Assembly: GCA_902576815.1 (NCBI GenBank)
Contig: CACGWQ010000004.1
Span: 1 to 64,000, forward strand
From: an uncultured Pelagibacteraceae bacterium
GTDB taxonomy: Bacteria; Pseudomonadota; Alphaproteobacteria; Pelagibacterales; Pelagibacteraceae
Direction: 5' to 3'
Length of the DNA stretch: 64,000 nt
Made by a program: the position numbers and the translations under genes. The notes beneath the pieces were generated by a model. That model did not search any database. It was not told the DNA's origin and was given only the letters and a program-made list of their open reading frames with translations. Shown here one piece after another: positions 22,184 to 32,531 of this stretch (position 1 is its first letter; every line of letters starts with the position of its first letter).

Positions 22184-22836
22184 TGAGTGACGTTCAAAGG
22201 GCTAAAATAATTTTAAAAATACTAAATAAAACTTATCCAAAAACTCCCATACCATTAAAACATAAAAATATATTCACACTTTTAATATCTGTTTTACTTT
22301 CAGCACAATGCACAGATGTAAATGTTAATAATGTTACAAAAAATATTTATCCAAAATATAATAAACCTGAACATTTTGTTAAATTAGGAAGAAAAAAAAT
22401 AGAAAAATTAATTAGAAGTATAGGAATTTTTAGAATTAAAGCTAAGAGTGTATATAATTTATCAAAAACTTTAGTTAAAAAATTTAATGGTAAAGTTCCT
22501 AAGACATTTGAAGAGCTAGAAAAATTACCTGGTGTTGGACACAAAACAGCTAGTGTAGTCATGTCTCAAGGATTTGGTTTTCCAGCATTTCCAATTGATA
22601 CGCATATACATAGACTTGCACAAAGATGGGGATTAACAAATGGAAAAAATGTTGTTCAAACAGAAAAGGATTTAAAAAGGTTATTTCCAAAAAAATATTG
22701 GAACAAACTACATCTTCAAATAATTTATTATGGGAGAGAATATTGTAAAGCAAGAGAATGCTACGGTATCTCTTGTAAAATCTGTACTTCTTGTTATCCT
22801 AAAAGAAAAAAACCAATTAAAACAAAAAAAGCATAA
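22183..22836 (+). CDS. nth: Endonuclease III
   Basis: HhH motif LEKLPGVGHKTASVVMSQGFG and C-terminal CKARECYGISCKICTSC Fe-S cysteines. Confidence 0.95.
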   Translation: MSDVQRAKIILKILNKTYPKTPIPLKHKNIFTLLISVLLSAQCTDVNVNNVTKNIYPKYNKPEHFVKLGRKKIEKLIRSIGIFRIKAKSVYNLSKTLVKKFNGKVPKTFEELEKLPGVGHKTASVVMSQGFGFPAFPIDTHIHRLAQRWGLTNGKNVVQTEKDLKRLFPKKYWNKLHLQIIYYGREYCKARECYGISCKICTSCYPKRKKPIKTKKA

Positions 22837-22837
22837 A

Positions 22838-23773
22838 ATGAAAATTTTAGGAATAGGAAATGCAATTGTAGATGTAATTTGTAAAGTTGATGAAAACTTT
22901 ATTAATCAAAATAGTCTTACAAAAGGAACAATGAAACTAATATTTGATGATAAAGAATTTCAATCAATGCTATCAAATTTAGATATTGAAAAAACGATAT
23001 CAGGTGGCTCAGTTGCTAATTCTATAGTAGGATTATCACAATTGGGAAATAAAGTAGGTTTTATTGGAAAAGTTAGCGATGATAAATTAGGTATCAAGTA
23101 CGAAGAAGGTTTAAGAACAGAAAATGTTGAATATTTTTACACTAAAAAGAAAGAAGAATTACCAACTGGTACCTGTTTAATTTTAGTAACTCCAGATTCA
23201 GAGCGAACAATGTGTACATTTTTGGGAACAGCAGGAAAAATTAATGAAAGTGATTTTAGTACAGATGTTATAAAACAGTCTGAAATGATATTTCTAGAAG
23301 GATACTTGTGGGACGAAGGTGAGCCTAAAAGAGCTTTTGAAAAGGCCATTAATAGCGCAAATAAAGTTACTATGTCTATGTCAGATCAATTTTGTGTTGA
23401 TAGACACAAGCCACATTTTTTAGATTTAGTAAAAAACAAATTAGACATCACATTTGCAAATGAACAAGAAATGATGTCATTGATAGATGCTAAAAATTTT
23501 AATGAAGTAATTGAGTTTGGTAAAAATTTAAAAAAGATGATTGTTATAACTCGAGGGGAAAAAGGAGCAATATCTATATTTGGCAATGAAGTAGCAGAAA
23601 ATGATGTTAAAAAAAATTTAAACATAAAAGATCTTACTGGAGCAGGTGATTTATTTGCAGCAGGTTTTTTACATGGATATTTGCATAATAAAAGTATGAT
23701 GGAGTGTTTAGACAAAGGACGAGAAATGTCTTCAAAAGTTATTCAGCAAATAGGTGCAAGACTACAAGTTTAA
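22838..23773 (+). CDS. PfkB-family carbohydrate/nucleoside kinase (adenosine kinase-like)
   Basis: MKILGIGNAIVDVICKVDE...SGGSVANSIVGL...DLTGAGDLFAAGFLHGY; internal start at 22838 preferred over ORF start 22730. Confidence 0.9.
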   Translation: MKILGIGNAIVDVICKVDENFINQNSLTKGTMKLIFDDKEFQSMLSNLDIEKTISGGSVANSIVGLSQLGNKVGFIGKVSDDKLGIKYEEGLRTENVEYFYTKKKEELPTGTCLILVTPDSERTMCTFLGTAGKINESDFSTDVIKQSEMIFLEGYLWDEGEPKRAFEKAINSANKVTMSMSDQFCVDRHKPHFLDLVKNKLDITFANEQEMMSLIDAKNFNEVIEFGKNLKKMIVITRGEKGAISIFGNEVAENDVKKNLNIKDLTGAGDLFAAGFLHGYLHNKSMMECLDKGREMSSKVIQQIGARLQV

Positions 23774-24381
23774 TGGAAGAAAAAAATTTATATAAACTTT
23801 TTCCGCAACCTGTTTTTAAGTTTAAATTGAATAACTATGAAGAGCATAATAAAGATTTACTAAAATATATTTATGATCTCTACAATAAAGATAAAATAGG
23901 AGTTCAAAGATCAAACGTTAATGGTTGGCACTCAAAAAGTTTTATAATGAGCAAAAAGGATACTCCGCCTTTCAAGTTCTTTCAGGAAACAAAAAGATAT
24001 GTTTTAGAAGTCTTTAAAAAATATGGATGGAAGTACGATCCAAATAATGTAAGATTGACAGAAATGTGGGCAATCATTAATAAGAAAAATAATTTAAATA
24101 CAGCTCATACCCATCCAAATAATTATTTGAGTGCAGCATATTATGTAAAGGTTTCAAAAAATTGTGGAACAATAAAATTCTTAAATCCTAATTCTATTTC
24201 TAGAGAGAGACATCCATTAATTGAAAAAGATACAGATTTGAATAAGAACACTGTTGAAATTACACCCAATGAAGGTGATTTATTAATATTTCCAGCCTAT
24301 TTAACACACTCTGTTAATAGAAATATGTCCGAGGAGGATAGAGTCGTGATTAGTTTTAACATAGATATATTAAAGTCATAA
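23773..24381 (+). CDS. Putative 2OG-Fe(II) oxygenase-like protein
   Basis: LFPQPVFKFKL...AHTHPNNYLSAAYYVKV...PNEGDLLIFPAYLTHSVNRN; start ATG at 23773 overlaps upstream stop (TAATG). Confidence 0.8.
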   Translation: MEEKNLYKLFPQPVFKFKLNNYEEHNKDLLKYIYDLYNKDKIGVQRSNVNGWHSKSFIMSKKDTPPFKFFQETKRYVLEVFKKYGWKYDPNNVRLTEMWAIINKKNNLNTAHTHPNNYLSAAYYVKVSKNCGTIKFLNPNSISRERHPLIEKDTDLNKNTVEITPNEGDLLIFPAYLTHSVNRNMSEEDRVVISFNIDILKS

Positions 24382-24498
24382 CTCTTTTAACTTTGTATTT
24401 CTTTTATAACTACCTTTCCCCTTTTTGGGTCTCACTACCTTATGTTTAAATTTTTTTGTAAATAATTCTTTAGCAATTTTATTTTTTTTCTTTCTCAA
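24376..24498 (-). CDS. arfA: ArfA-like alternative ribosome-rescue factor (40 codons, TTG start), absent from the ORF track
   Basis: Translation (first residue Met if TTG is used): LRKKKNKIAKELFTKKFKHKVVRPKKGKGSYKRNTKLKEL. The segment LFTKKFKHKVVRPKKGKGSYKR matches the ArfA core (LFRQRVEKNKKGKGSYMR in E. coli, from memory). TTG overlaps the upstream gene's TGA. Confidence 0.72.
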   Translation of the reverse strand: MRKKKNKIAKELFTKKFKHKVVRPKKGKGSYKRNTKLKEL

Positions 24499-25058
24499 TT
24501 GATTAAGTATCCAACTCTATTGCGTAATAAAAATTTTTTATCATCAAATTTATCAAATATTTTTTTTTTTAATCTATGAATGTGAGTTTCAACAGTATGC
24601 GTTTCAAGATCATCTTTGTATCTCCAAACATTTTTTTGTAATTCCTTGATTGTTGCATTTTTATTTTCTTTCAAAAAAAGCAAGATATTTAACTCTTTTT
24701 CAGTTAATTTTACTTTTTGTTTTTTAAAAATTAAATTTCTAGAATTTATATCCAATACATATTTTCCTAATTTTGAACTTGAATTTTTTTCAAATTTGTA
24801 TTTTAAAATTGAAATATTTATTTGCTCTAGAATCTTAAAAATTGTCTGTGGCTTTTTATCTAAAAGAATATGATTTTTAAAGTTCAGTCTTTTGGAGGAA
24901 ATTATTAAAGTTTCTTTTGACAAAATACTATTGTATTTTGTTAATTCATTTGCTTTAACGTTAATAAATTTATAGTTAAAATCATCCGATAATTCTTCAA
25001 ATATTGCATAAAGGACTGGTAAATTATAAACTAATATATTAGGAAGACTCATTACCAA
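24495..25058 (-). CDS. OmpR/PhoB-type winged-helix regulator with degenerate receiver domain
   Basis: C-terminal KLTEKELNILLFLKENKNATIKELQKNVWRYKDDLETHTVETHIHRLKKKI...NRVGYLIN. The N-terminal domain lacks an obvious acidic pocket or phospho-Asp. Confidence 0.85.
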   Translation of the reverse strand: MVMSLPNILVYNLPVLYAIFEELSDDFNYKFINVKANELTKYNSILSKETLIISSKRLNFKNHILLDKKPQTIFKILEQINISILKYKFEKNSSSKLGKYVLDINSRNLIFKKQKVKLTEKELNILLFLKENKNATIKELQKNVWRYKDDLETHTVETHIHRLKKKIFDKFDDKKFLLRNRVGYLIN

Positions 25059-25547
25059 ATGTTAATTAAGTTGAAAGACAAAAACAAGCTTATTGTAGAT
25101 GAATTTATATTTAAATGTTGTATTGGTAAAAAAGGTCTAACCAATTTTAAGAAAGAGGGCGATTTAAAAACACCAAAAGGTACATTTAATTTAGGGTCTT
25201 TATTTTACAAATATAAAGCTGATATAAAACATAGTTCTTTGAAAAAAATAAAAATAAAAAGAAATATGGGTTGGTGTAATGATGTTAAAAGTAAACAATA
25301 TAATAAACTTGTTGAAATTTCAAAAGAAGAAAGTTTAGAAAAGCTATTTAGAAAAGATTATAAATATGATTTGATGATACCTATAGAGTATAACTATAAA
25401 AAAGTTGTTGCAAATAAAGGTAGTGCGATTTTCTTGCATTTAACTAAGAATTATAACGGAACTGCTGGATGTATTGCTTTGAAAAAAAGAGATTTTTTAA
25501 TAATGATAAAAATATTAGATAAAAGAAACCAAATCCTTATCAACTAA
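25059..25547 (+). CDS. L,D-transpeptidase (YkuD)-like protein without an evident signal peptide
   Basis: TPKGTFNLG...IFLHLTKNYNGTAGCIALKKRDFL resembles the YkuD H...GC motif. Confidence 0.8.
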   Translation: MLIKLKDKNKLIVDEFIFKCCIGKKGLTNFKKEGDLKTPKGTFNLGSLFYKYKADIKHSSLKKIKIKRNMGWCNDVKSKQYNKLVEISKEESLEKLFRKDYKYDLMIPIEYNYKKVVANKGSAIFLHLTKNYNGTAGCIALKKRDFLIMIKILDKRNQILIN

Positions 25548-26206
25548 TTTCTTTCTCCAAATATTTTAGAACCAATTCTAAGATACGTAGATTTATAATT
25601 CAAAGCATCTAAATAATCATTAGACATTCCCATACTTATTTGACTAATATTATATTTGATACTGATTTCTGACATTTTTGAAAAATAAGCAGAGGATTTT
25701 TTATTAAATGGTGGAATACACATTATACCTATCACATCTAAGTTGAGACTTTTACAAAAATTATAAAATGCTCCAATTTTATCTTCATTAACACCAGACT
25801 TTTGTTCTTCTTTCCCAATATTAATTTGAATAAAAACTTTTATATTTTTTTTTTGTTGTTCGCACTCTTTTGCTATCTTTAAAGCTAATTTCTCGCTATC
25901 AAGAGAGTGAATATAATCAAATAGACTTACTGCTTGTTTTACTTTGTTAGTTTGTAGTCTTCCAATCATGTGAAGTTTTATTTTATTATTCTTTTTTTTT
26001 ATATCATTCCATTTTTCAAATGCCTCTTGAACTTTATTTTCACCAAAATCTTCGTGACCATAATCTATCAAATGAGAAATATAAGTAATACTAAATGTTT
26101 TTGAAACGGCTATTATTTTTGGATTATATTGATTAATGTTTATTTCTGATATTTTTTTTTTTATTTTATTATTAATTTCAATTAAGTTCTGTATGGTAAA
26201 ATGCAT
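25544..26206 (-). CDS. YggS-family PLP homeostasis protein
   Basis: IIAVSKTF...HEDFGENKVQEAFEKW...LHMIGRLQTNKVKQA...ISMGMSNDYLDAL..LRIGSKIFGER. Confidence 0.93.
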   Translation of the reverse strand: MHFTIQNLIEINNKIKKKISEININQYNPKIIAVSKTFSITYISHLIDYGHEDFGENKVQEAFEKWNDIKKKNNKIKLHMIGRLQTNKVKQAVSLFDYIHSLDSEKLALKIAKECEQQKKNIKVFIQINIGKEEQKSGVNEDKIGAFYNFCKSLNLDVIGIMCIPPFNKKSSAYFSKMSEISIKYNISQISMGMSNDYLDALNYKSTYLRIGSKIFGERN

Positions 26207-26761
26207 AAATTTTTAAAAAAATATTATTTTATTAACAAGTTTGATCCTACTGAACTTAATTTACTAAATAAAGATATAATTTTAATTTACAGGAATTATA
26301 ATATTAAGGTAAAAACAAAAAATATAATTAATCTTAAAAAATATTGTAAAAAGAACAGAAGAATCCTCTTAATTTCTAATGATTTTAAAATGGCATTAAG
26401 TTTAGATTTAGATGGAGTTTATTTACCTTCATTTAACAAGGAAATAAAATTTAATAATTTTGCAATCAAAAAGAAATTTAGAATTTTAGGATCTGCTCAT
26501 AACTACAAAGAGATAAGAATAAAAGAAGCACAAAAAGTAAATGAAATATTTATTTCATCTCTTTTTAAAAAGAAAAGTACTTTCTTAGGTTTTAATAAGT
26601 TCAATATTTTAAATAAATTAACCAATAAAAAAATTATTGCCCTTGGAGGTATAAATAGCAAAAATATTAAGCTTTTAAAACTTTTGAAAGTGAGAGGGTA
26701 TGCTGGAATTAGTTTTTTTCAAAAAAAAAAGGGGGGCCGAAACCCCCCTTTTAATAAGTAA
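26201..26761 (+). CDS. Thiamine-phosphate synthase (ThiE/TenI)-like protein
   Basis: DLDGVYLPS...LGSAHNYKEI...KKIIALGGINSKNIKLLKLLKVRGYAGISFF. Confidence 0.75.
   Translation: MHKFLKKYYFINKFDPTELNLLNKDIILIYRNYNIKVKTKNIINLKKYCKKNRRILLISNDFKMALSLDLDGVYLPSFNKEIKFNNFAIKKKFRILGSAHNYKEIRIKEAQKVNEIFISSLFKKKSTFLGFNKFNILNKLTNKKIIALGGINSKNIKLLKLLKVRGYAGISFFQKKKGGRNPPFNK
26721..26752 (-). terminator. Porin-gene intrinsic terminator (GGGGGG-UUUCGG-CCCCCC-T10 on the minus strand), inside the 3' end of the thiE-like ORF
   Basis: G6/C6 stem at 26731-26736/26743-26748; 10-T tract on the minus strand (A run 26721-26730). Confidence 0.88.
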
Positions 26762-26776
26762 TCTAAATAAACTTAT

Positions 26777-27748
26777 TTAGAATGCAAAACTTACTGATAC
26801 TTCATAACCTTCTTCATCGTTACTTGAATTACCAGCTACGTTATCAGTTGAGTTAAATGCACCACCAAATGTCATTGATCCCATTGTGTAAGAAACACTG
26901 AAACCTGATGACTCTTGGTCAACTAATGAAGTATTACCGTATTCATATTCATGAATACCGTAACTGACTGATAGATCATCGCTAACTGCGTAAGAAGCAG
27001 AATAAGCTAAAGTATCAGCATCACTAGTTACGCCACCTTGAACATCAGACTCTGCAGTTTGATATCCAACTGTTACTGGTCCATAAGCATATGTAATGAA
27101 CATAGTTTCTTGTTCATCAAATGCTGCAGAAGTTTCTTTGTTTTCACCTTCTGCGTAACCAATTGTTAATCCTTCTACACCTGTGTATGTAACACCAAAG
27201 TCAGAATATGACTCTACTACACCAGCTTCTTGGTTGTAGTATGATGCATATACACTTATAGAATCCGCGAAAGTGTTTGAGTAACTAAACATATCGTTTC
27301 CACCACCATCATCAGCAGCAGCACCGTTGTTATTTAGCACATCCCATACTTCTTCATAAGCGTGTGGCATCATATCATCATATTTTCCAACAGCTGTACT
27401 TCCGCCGTGACCAGCGAATGTTATTGTACCCATTTCATTCATATCGATTGAGATAGAGTGCGAGTCAAATGGACCGCCATCCATTGCACCTTGATCTAAC
27501 TCAAAGCTTGTTGACACAGTCATACCGTTATCCATTTCACCTGATGCAGTAAAAGTTACACTGTTACCCATTGTGAAACCGTTACCAGATGTATTTGACA
27601 ACGCTGTTGCAGCACTATCAGGATATGTCTCAGAAATGCTTGTTAAACCGATAGATGAACTACCAGAAACAGACATGTCTGCCATAGCTGATGTAGCTAC
27701 TAGGGAACCTGCAAGAGCAGTTAACCCTACTTTTTTTAGTTTGTTCAT
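26777..27748 (-). CDS. Outer-membrane porin
   Basis: Signal peptide MNKLKKVGLTALAGSLVATSAMA, repeated amphipathic beta strands, C-terminal ...EVSVSFAF; strong SD TAAGGAG upstream. Confidence 0.88.
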   Translation of the reverse strand: MNKLKKVGLTALAGSLVATSAMADMSVSGSSSIGLTSISETYPDSAATALSNTSGNGFTMGNSVTFTASGEMDNGMTVSTSFELDQGAMDGGPFDSHSISIDMNEMGTITFAGHGGSTAVGKYDDMMPHAYEEVWDVLNNNGAAADDGGGNDMFSYSNTFADSISVYASYYNQEAGVVESYSDFGVTYTGVEGLTIGYAEGENKETSAAFDEQETMFITYAYGPVTVGYQTAESDVQGGVTSDADTLAYSASYAVSDDLSVSYGIHEYEYGNTSLVDQESSGFSVSYTMGSMTFGGAFNSTDNVAGNSSNDEEGYEVSVSFAF

Positions 27749-27782
27749 ATTTATACTCCTTATGTATATAATTAATTATAAA

Positions 27783-27841
27783 CATTGCCAAATTACCAAA
27801 AAAATGTTGGAATTCTTGATTTTTTCATAGAATTACCAAAT
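27783..27841 (-). promoter_or_regulatory. Three TTTGG(T/C)AAT repeats upstream of the porin gene
   Basis: On the + strand AATTACCAAA at 27791-27800 and 27831-27840 (40-bp spacing) and adjacent ATTGCCAAA. Confidence 0.4.
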
Positions 27842-27969
27842 TAATGTGTATGTGTTGTATTTATGCATCACTTTTTACACTTATTATCCTTACCCTTTTC
27901 GATGTATTTAAAATATAAAATTGAAATTTAAGTTTAAATATTAGCAAATCGTATGTAATTAACACTATC

Positions 27970-28530
27970 ATGCAAAACAAATTAACATCAATTATAGTAG
28001 GATTTTTAATAATTCTTTTCCTAAACTCTTGTGCAGGCTTCAAACCAGGAGATGCTCGTAAAAACCCCCCAGATCCCAGAGAAAGGGTAAAAAGAAATAT
28101 TGAAGAAGGAAGAGGTTTTAGATTGATGGACTCTATAAACACTAGCGGAACAAATTTTGAATTTGCAACTTCAAACGAGTTATGGAGAGCAAGCTTGGAT
28201 ACCATTGATTTCATGCCTTTAGCTTTAGCAAATTATAGTGGAGGAATTTTAGTTACAGATTGGTATTCAGATGGTGGGAATAATAATGAGTCAATAAAAA
28301 TTTCAATTCGTTTTTTATCGAATGAAGTTAGAGCTGATGCGCTAGACATAAAGATCTTTTACAAACAATGTTCAAGTGTTTCACAATGCTCTGTTAGTGA
28401 AAGAGGTGGGCAGATAGAAAAAGAATTAAAAACAAAAATTTTAAGACAAGCAGCTATTTATGTAAAAATTAAAGAAGAAAACAAGGAATTCAAAGAATAC
28501 GAAGGTAGACTTGAAACCCCAGGTGATTAA
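27970..28530 (+). CDS. DUF3576-like lipoprotein
   Basis: Lipobox [36 protein letters not shown]; upstream of leuS. Confidence 0.8.
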   Translation: MQNKLTSIIVGFLIILFLNSCAGFKPGDARKNPPDPRERVKRNIEEGRGFRLMDSINTSGTNFEFATSNELWRASLDTIDFMPLALANYSGGILVTDWYSDGGNNNESIKISIRFLSNEVRADALDIKIFYKQCSSVSQCSVSERGGQIEKELKTKILRQAAIYVKIKEENKEFKEYEGRLETPGD

Positions 28531-28547
28531 GTGCAAAATCTTTTAAA

Positions 28548-31091
28548 GTGGAAAGATACAATTTTAAAACTGTAGAAAGAAAATGGCAAAATTTATGGGA
28601 GAAAAATAATTTTTTTTCTACCAAGCTAGATAAGACAAAGAAAAAATTTTATTGTCTTGAAATGTTTCCGTATCCATCAGGAAAAATTCATATGGGACAT
28701 GTTCGAAATTATACAATTGGTGACGTATTATCTAGATATAAAACTTTGGAGGGTTTCAATGTATTGCATCCAATGGGATGGGATGCTTTTGGTATGCCTG
28801 CAGAAAATGCAGCCAGAGATAATAATTTAGATCCAAAAGATTGGACAAACTCAAATATCGACACAATGAAAAAACAGCTAAAAAAACTTGGATTATCTAT
28901 AGATTGGGATCGCGAAATTTCAACATGTTCAGAAGATTACTACAAACATCAACAAACTTTTTTTCTAGAACTTCTTGAAAAAAAACTGGTCTACAGAAAA
29001 GAAAATTATGTTAATTGGGATCCAATAGATGAAACAGTTCTTGCAAATGAGCAAGTGATAGATGGAAAAGGATGGAGGTCAGGTGCTGTAGTTGAAAGAA
29101 AAAAATTAAGTCAATGGTTTTTCAACATTTCAAAATTTTCACAAGATTTATTAGATGGTTTAGAAAAATTAGATACATGGCCTAATAAAGTAAAAACTAT
29201 GCAAAAAAATTGGATTGGTAAATCATTTGGATGTGAAATAGAGTTTAAAGTTGAGGGAAATCTTCCAGTTGAAAAGATTAAATGTTTTACTACCAGACCG
29301 GATACACTTTTTGGATTTTCTTTTTTAGCACTATCAGTTGATCATGAGGTATCAAAATACTTCATAGATGATGAGGAATTCATTAAATTTAAAGAAGAGT
29401 GTTCGAAAATGGGTACCACTGAAGAGGCTATAGCAGTTGGGGAAAAGATAGGCTTTAAAACTGGTCTTGAGGCCATAAATCCTTTAAAACCAAATGAAAA
29501 GGTACCGATTTATTTCGCTAATTTCGTTTTAATGGATTATGGATTTGGAGCAGTATTTGGCTGTCCAGCACATGATCAAAGAGACTTCGATTTTGCTAAG
29601 AAATATAAACTTGATATCAAAACAGTTGTAAGACCTTTTGATAAAGATGATACATTTAAAGTAGATGACGAATCCTATCCTGGTGCAGGAATATTAATAA
29701 ATTCAGAATTTCTAAATGGTCTTGAAGCTCCGAAAGATTCGGTCACCAAAACTATAGAAATATTAGAGAAGAAAAAATTGGGCAATAAACAAATTAATTA
29801 TAGACTAAAAGACTGGGGTGTTTCTAGGCAAAGATACTGGGGTTGTCCTATACCAATAGTTTATGATGAAAAAGGAAAAATACATCCAGTTCCTAAATCT
29901 ATGTTGCCAGTAAAATTACCAGAAAATATAGACCTTAATGTCAAAGGTAATCCTCTAGATAATCAAAAATCATGGAAGGAAGTGACTATAGATGGGAAAA
30001 AGTACACAAGAGAAACTGATACACTTGATACCTTTGTATGTTCATCCTGGTATTATTTAAGATTTTGCTCTCCTAATGAGAGAAGCTATGGTTTTAAAAA
30101 AGAAGAAATAGATTATTGGATGCCAGTCGATCAATATATAGGTGGAGTTGAGCATGCAATATTGCATTTATTGTACTCAAGATTTTTTACAAGAGCGATA
30201 AATTATGAAAACAAAAATTTTAACGTAACTGAACCATTTAAAAGTTTATTCACTCAAGGCATGGTGTGTCATGAGACTTATAAGGATAAGGATAATAATT
30301 GGTTAAGTCCCGATCAGGTAGAAAAAGTTAATAACAAATACTTTATTAAGGGTAGAAATAATGAAATTGTAAAAGTGGGGCCCTCAGAGTCAATGTCTAA
30401 ATCAAAAAAAAATGTAATTGATCCTGAATTTATAATTGAAAATTATGGTGCTGACTCTGTTAGACTATTTATTTTATCAGACAGTCCTCCGGAAAAAGAT
30501 GTACAATGGTCAGAACAAGGAATGGTGTCTTCGTATAAGTTTATTCAAAAATTATGGACGTTGCATAATGAAATAATGATAAATATAAAAAAAGAAAATT
30601 TAGGTGAAATCGATTTAAAAATTGAAAAATTTACTAACCAGACGATAGCAAAGATAACTAATAATTTAGATAAATTTAATTATAATGTAATTATAGCAAA
30701 TATGTACGAAACATATAATTATTTAGCTAATTATATAAAAAATAGTAAAAATATAAAAAATTTATCTGAAAATTATAAGAAAATACTAATTTGTTTTTCA
30801 CCTATAATACCTCATTTCTCAAGTGAATGTTTAAGTGATCTTGGTAGCGAAGGTAATTTGAATTGGCCAAAATATGATGAAAATCTTTTAGAAAACGATA
30901 AAATTAATGTTGTTATACAAATAAATGGAAAAAAAAGGACTGTTTTAAACGTGAACAAAGGTATTGAAGAAACAAAACTTTTGGAAACTGTAAAAAAAGA
31001 TAAAATGACAAGTAAATATTTAATTAATATTAGTATAAAAAAAATTATCTATATCCAAGATAGGTTAATGAATATTTTAATAAATGATTAG
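28548..31091 (+). CDS. leuS: Leucyl-tRNA synthetase (GTG start)
   Basis: [23 protein letters not shown]...[13 protein letters not shown]. Confidence 0.98.
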   Translation: MERYNFKTVERKWQNLWEKNNFFSTKLDKTKKKFYCLEMFPYPSGKIHMGHVRNYTIGDVLSRYKTLEGFNVLHPMGWDAFGMPAENAARDNNLDPKDWTNSNIDTMKKQLKKLGLSIDWDREISTCSEDYYKHQQTFFLELLEKKLVYRKENYVNWDPIDETVLANEQVIDGKGWRSGAVVERKKLSQWFFNISKFSQDLLDGLEKLDTWPNKVKTMQKNWIGKSFGCEIEFKVEGNLPVEKIKCFTTRPDTLFGFSFLALSVDHEVSKYFIDDEEFIKFKEECSKMGTTEEAIAVGEKIGFKTGLEAINPLKPNEKVPIYFANFVLMDYGFGAVFGCPAHDQRDFDFAKKYKLDIKTVVRPFDKDDTFKVDDESYPGAGILINSEFLNGLEAPKDSVTKTIEILEKKKLGNKQINYRLKDWGVSRQRYWGCPIPIVYDEKGKIHPVPKSMLPVKLPENIDLNVKGNPLDNQKSWKEVTIDGKKYTRETDTLDTFVCSSWYYLRFCSPNERSYGFKKEEIDYWMPVDQYIGGVEHAILHLLYSRFFTRAINYENKNFNVTEPFKSLFTQGMVCHETYKDKDNNWLSPDQVEKVNNKYFIKGRNNEIVKVGPSESMSKSKKNVIDPEFIIENYGADSVRLFILSDSPPEKDVQWSEQGMVSSYKFIQKLWTLHNEIMINIKKENLGEIDLKIEKFTNQTIAKITNNLDKFNYNVIIANMYETYNYLANYIKNSKNIKNLSENYKKILICFSPIIPHFSSECLSDLGSEGNLNWPKYDENLLENDKINVVIQINGKKRTVLNVNKGIEETKLLETVKKDKMTSKYLINISIKKIIYIQDRLMNILIND

Positions 31092-31557
31092 ATTTATAAA
31101 TACAATATTTGTTTTATTATTTATTACAAGTTGTGGGTATAGTCCAATGTTAGCGGGAAAGGATTATCCTTTTATTATAAATGATATAAAAGTCGAAGGA
31201 AACAAAAGAAAAGTTAATTCTTTACTTATAAATAATTTAAAAAATTCTATAAGCAAAAGAGATAAGGGAGAAGCTATCAATAAAATTAAATATGACTTGG
31301 AAATTATTACCAACTTTTCAAGATCAGTAATTTCTAGCGACTCGAAAGGTGATCCAACTACTTTTGAGCAAAATATTGAGGTTGAAGTTATAATTTTTAA
31401 AGATGGAAACATGTTGAAGGAAGTTACTATAAAAAAGAAAAATACTTATAATAATTTAGAGGATAAATTTGAACTAGAAAAATACGAAGATAATTTAATA
31501 GAAAATTTGTGTTATAATATTGCCGATAGAATAATGACGATTCTTTCAAATGTTTAA
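31084..31557 (+). CDS. lptE: LPS-assembly lipoprotein LptE
   Basis: Lipobox [11 protein letters not shown]; position between leuS and holA. Confidence 0.85.
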   Translation: MIRFINTIFVLLFITSCGYSPMLAGKDYPFIINDIKVEGNKRKVNSLLINNLKNSISKRDKGEAINKIKYDLEIITNFSRSVISSDSKGDPTTFEQNIEVEVIIFKDGNMLKEVTIKKKNTYNNLEDKFELEKYEDNLIENLCYNIADRIMTILSNV

Positions 31558-32531
31558 TGATATATAAACCACATGAAATAAGTAATAAATCTATTACAAA
31601 GGGCATATTATTATTACACGGCCTTAATGAAGGGTACAAAATTGAAATAATTAAATCACTATGTGAGGCTAGAAAGAATTCTGAAATAATAAAATATGAG
31701 GAAAATGAAGCAATAAGTAACAAAGAGAATGTTTTTAAGGAATTGAATAACCAATCTTTATTTATTCAAGAAAAAACAATTATAATAAGTAGAATTTCTA
31801 ATAAATTTTATAATTTTGTTGAAGATATTAAAGATCTAAATTTTAATAATATATTGATAATTCTAAATTCAGATAGTTTAGAAAAAAAATCAAAATTAAG
31901 GCAATTGATTGAAAAGCATAAATTGCACTCATGTATTGCTTTTTATGAAGATAATGCCGATACGTTATTAAGAATTATTGATAAACGATTAAATGAAAAT
32001 AAAATTAAATTATCAAATGAAAGTAAATCATTAATTATTGAAAGAAGTAGTGGCGATAGAATAAATCTATTAAATGAATTAGATAAAATAATAAACTTAA
32101 GTTTAACAAAAAGTAAGATTGAAATAGATGATGTTATGCAATTAAGTAACATGAGTAGTGATTACAGTGTTTTTGAATTAGTTGAGAATTATTTATCAAA
32201 AAATAAGAAAAAAATAGCAAAAATATTAAATGAAAGTAATTATAAAAATGAGGACTGCGTATTAATAACAAGAACACTATTAAATAGATTAAAGAGATTA
32301 TTAAAATTATCATCAAACTTCGAAAAAAATAACAATGTTAGCTTAACAATATCAACTTTTAAACCACCAATTTTTTGGAAAGAAAAGGAAATTGTTGCAA
32401 AACAAATACGTTTATGGGACTCAAAAAATATAAGAGAAAAAATATATGAAATTTACGATTTAGAAATAAATATTAAAAAAAATACTTATAATTCTTTTAA
32501 TATTCTCTCAGATTTTGTTTTAAATTTTTAG
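31557..32531 (+). CDS. holA: DNA polymerase III delta subunit
   Basis: LLHGLNEGYKIEIIKSL...IIERSSGDRINLLNELDKI; synteny with lptE. Confidence 0.9.
   Translation: MIYKPHEISNKSITKGILLLHGLNEGYKIEIIKSLCEARKNSEIIKYEENEAISNKENVFKELNNQSLFIQEKTIIISRISNKFYNFVEDIKDLNFNNILIILNSDSLEKKSKLRQLIEKHKLHSCIAFYEDNADTLLRIIDKRLNENKIKLSNESKSLIIERSSGDRINLLNELDKIINLSLTKSKIEIDDVMQLSNMSSDYSVFELVENYLSKNKKKIAKILNESNYKNEDCVLITRTLLNRLKRLLKLSSNFEKNNNVSLTISTFKPPIFWKEKEIVAKQIRLWDSKNIREKIYEIYDLEINIKKNTYNSFNILSDFVLNF

Noticed and set aside
22559-22753. Minus-strand ORF inside nth and other short alternative-frame ORFs in dnaJ/grpE
   Set aside because: Alternative frames of strongly conserved genes; no independent start signals or domain similarity.
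27861-28214. Minus-strand ORF of 117 aa upstream of the porin
   Set aside because: Mostly antisense to the DUF3576-like lipoprotein; no protein-like features.
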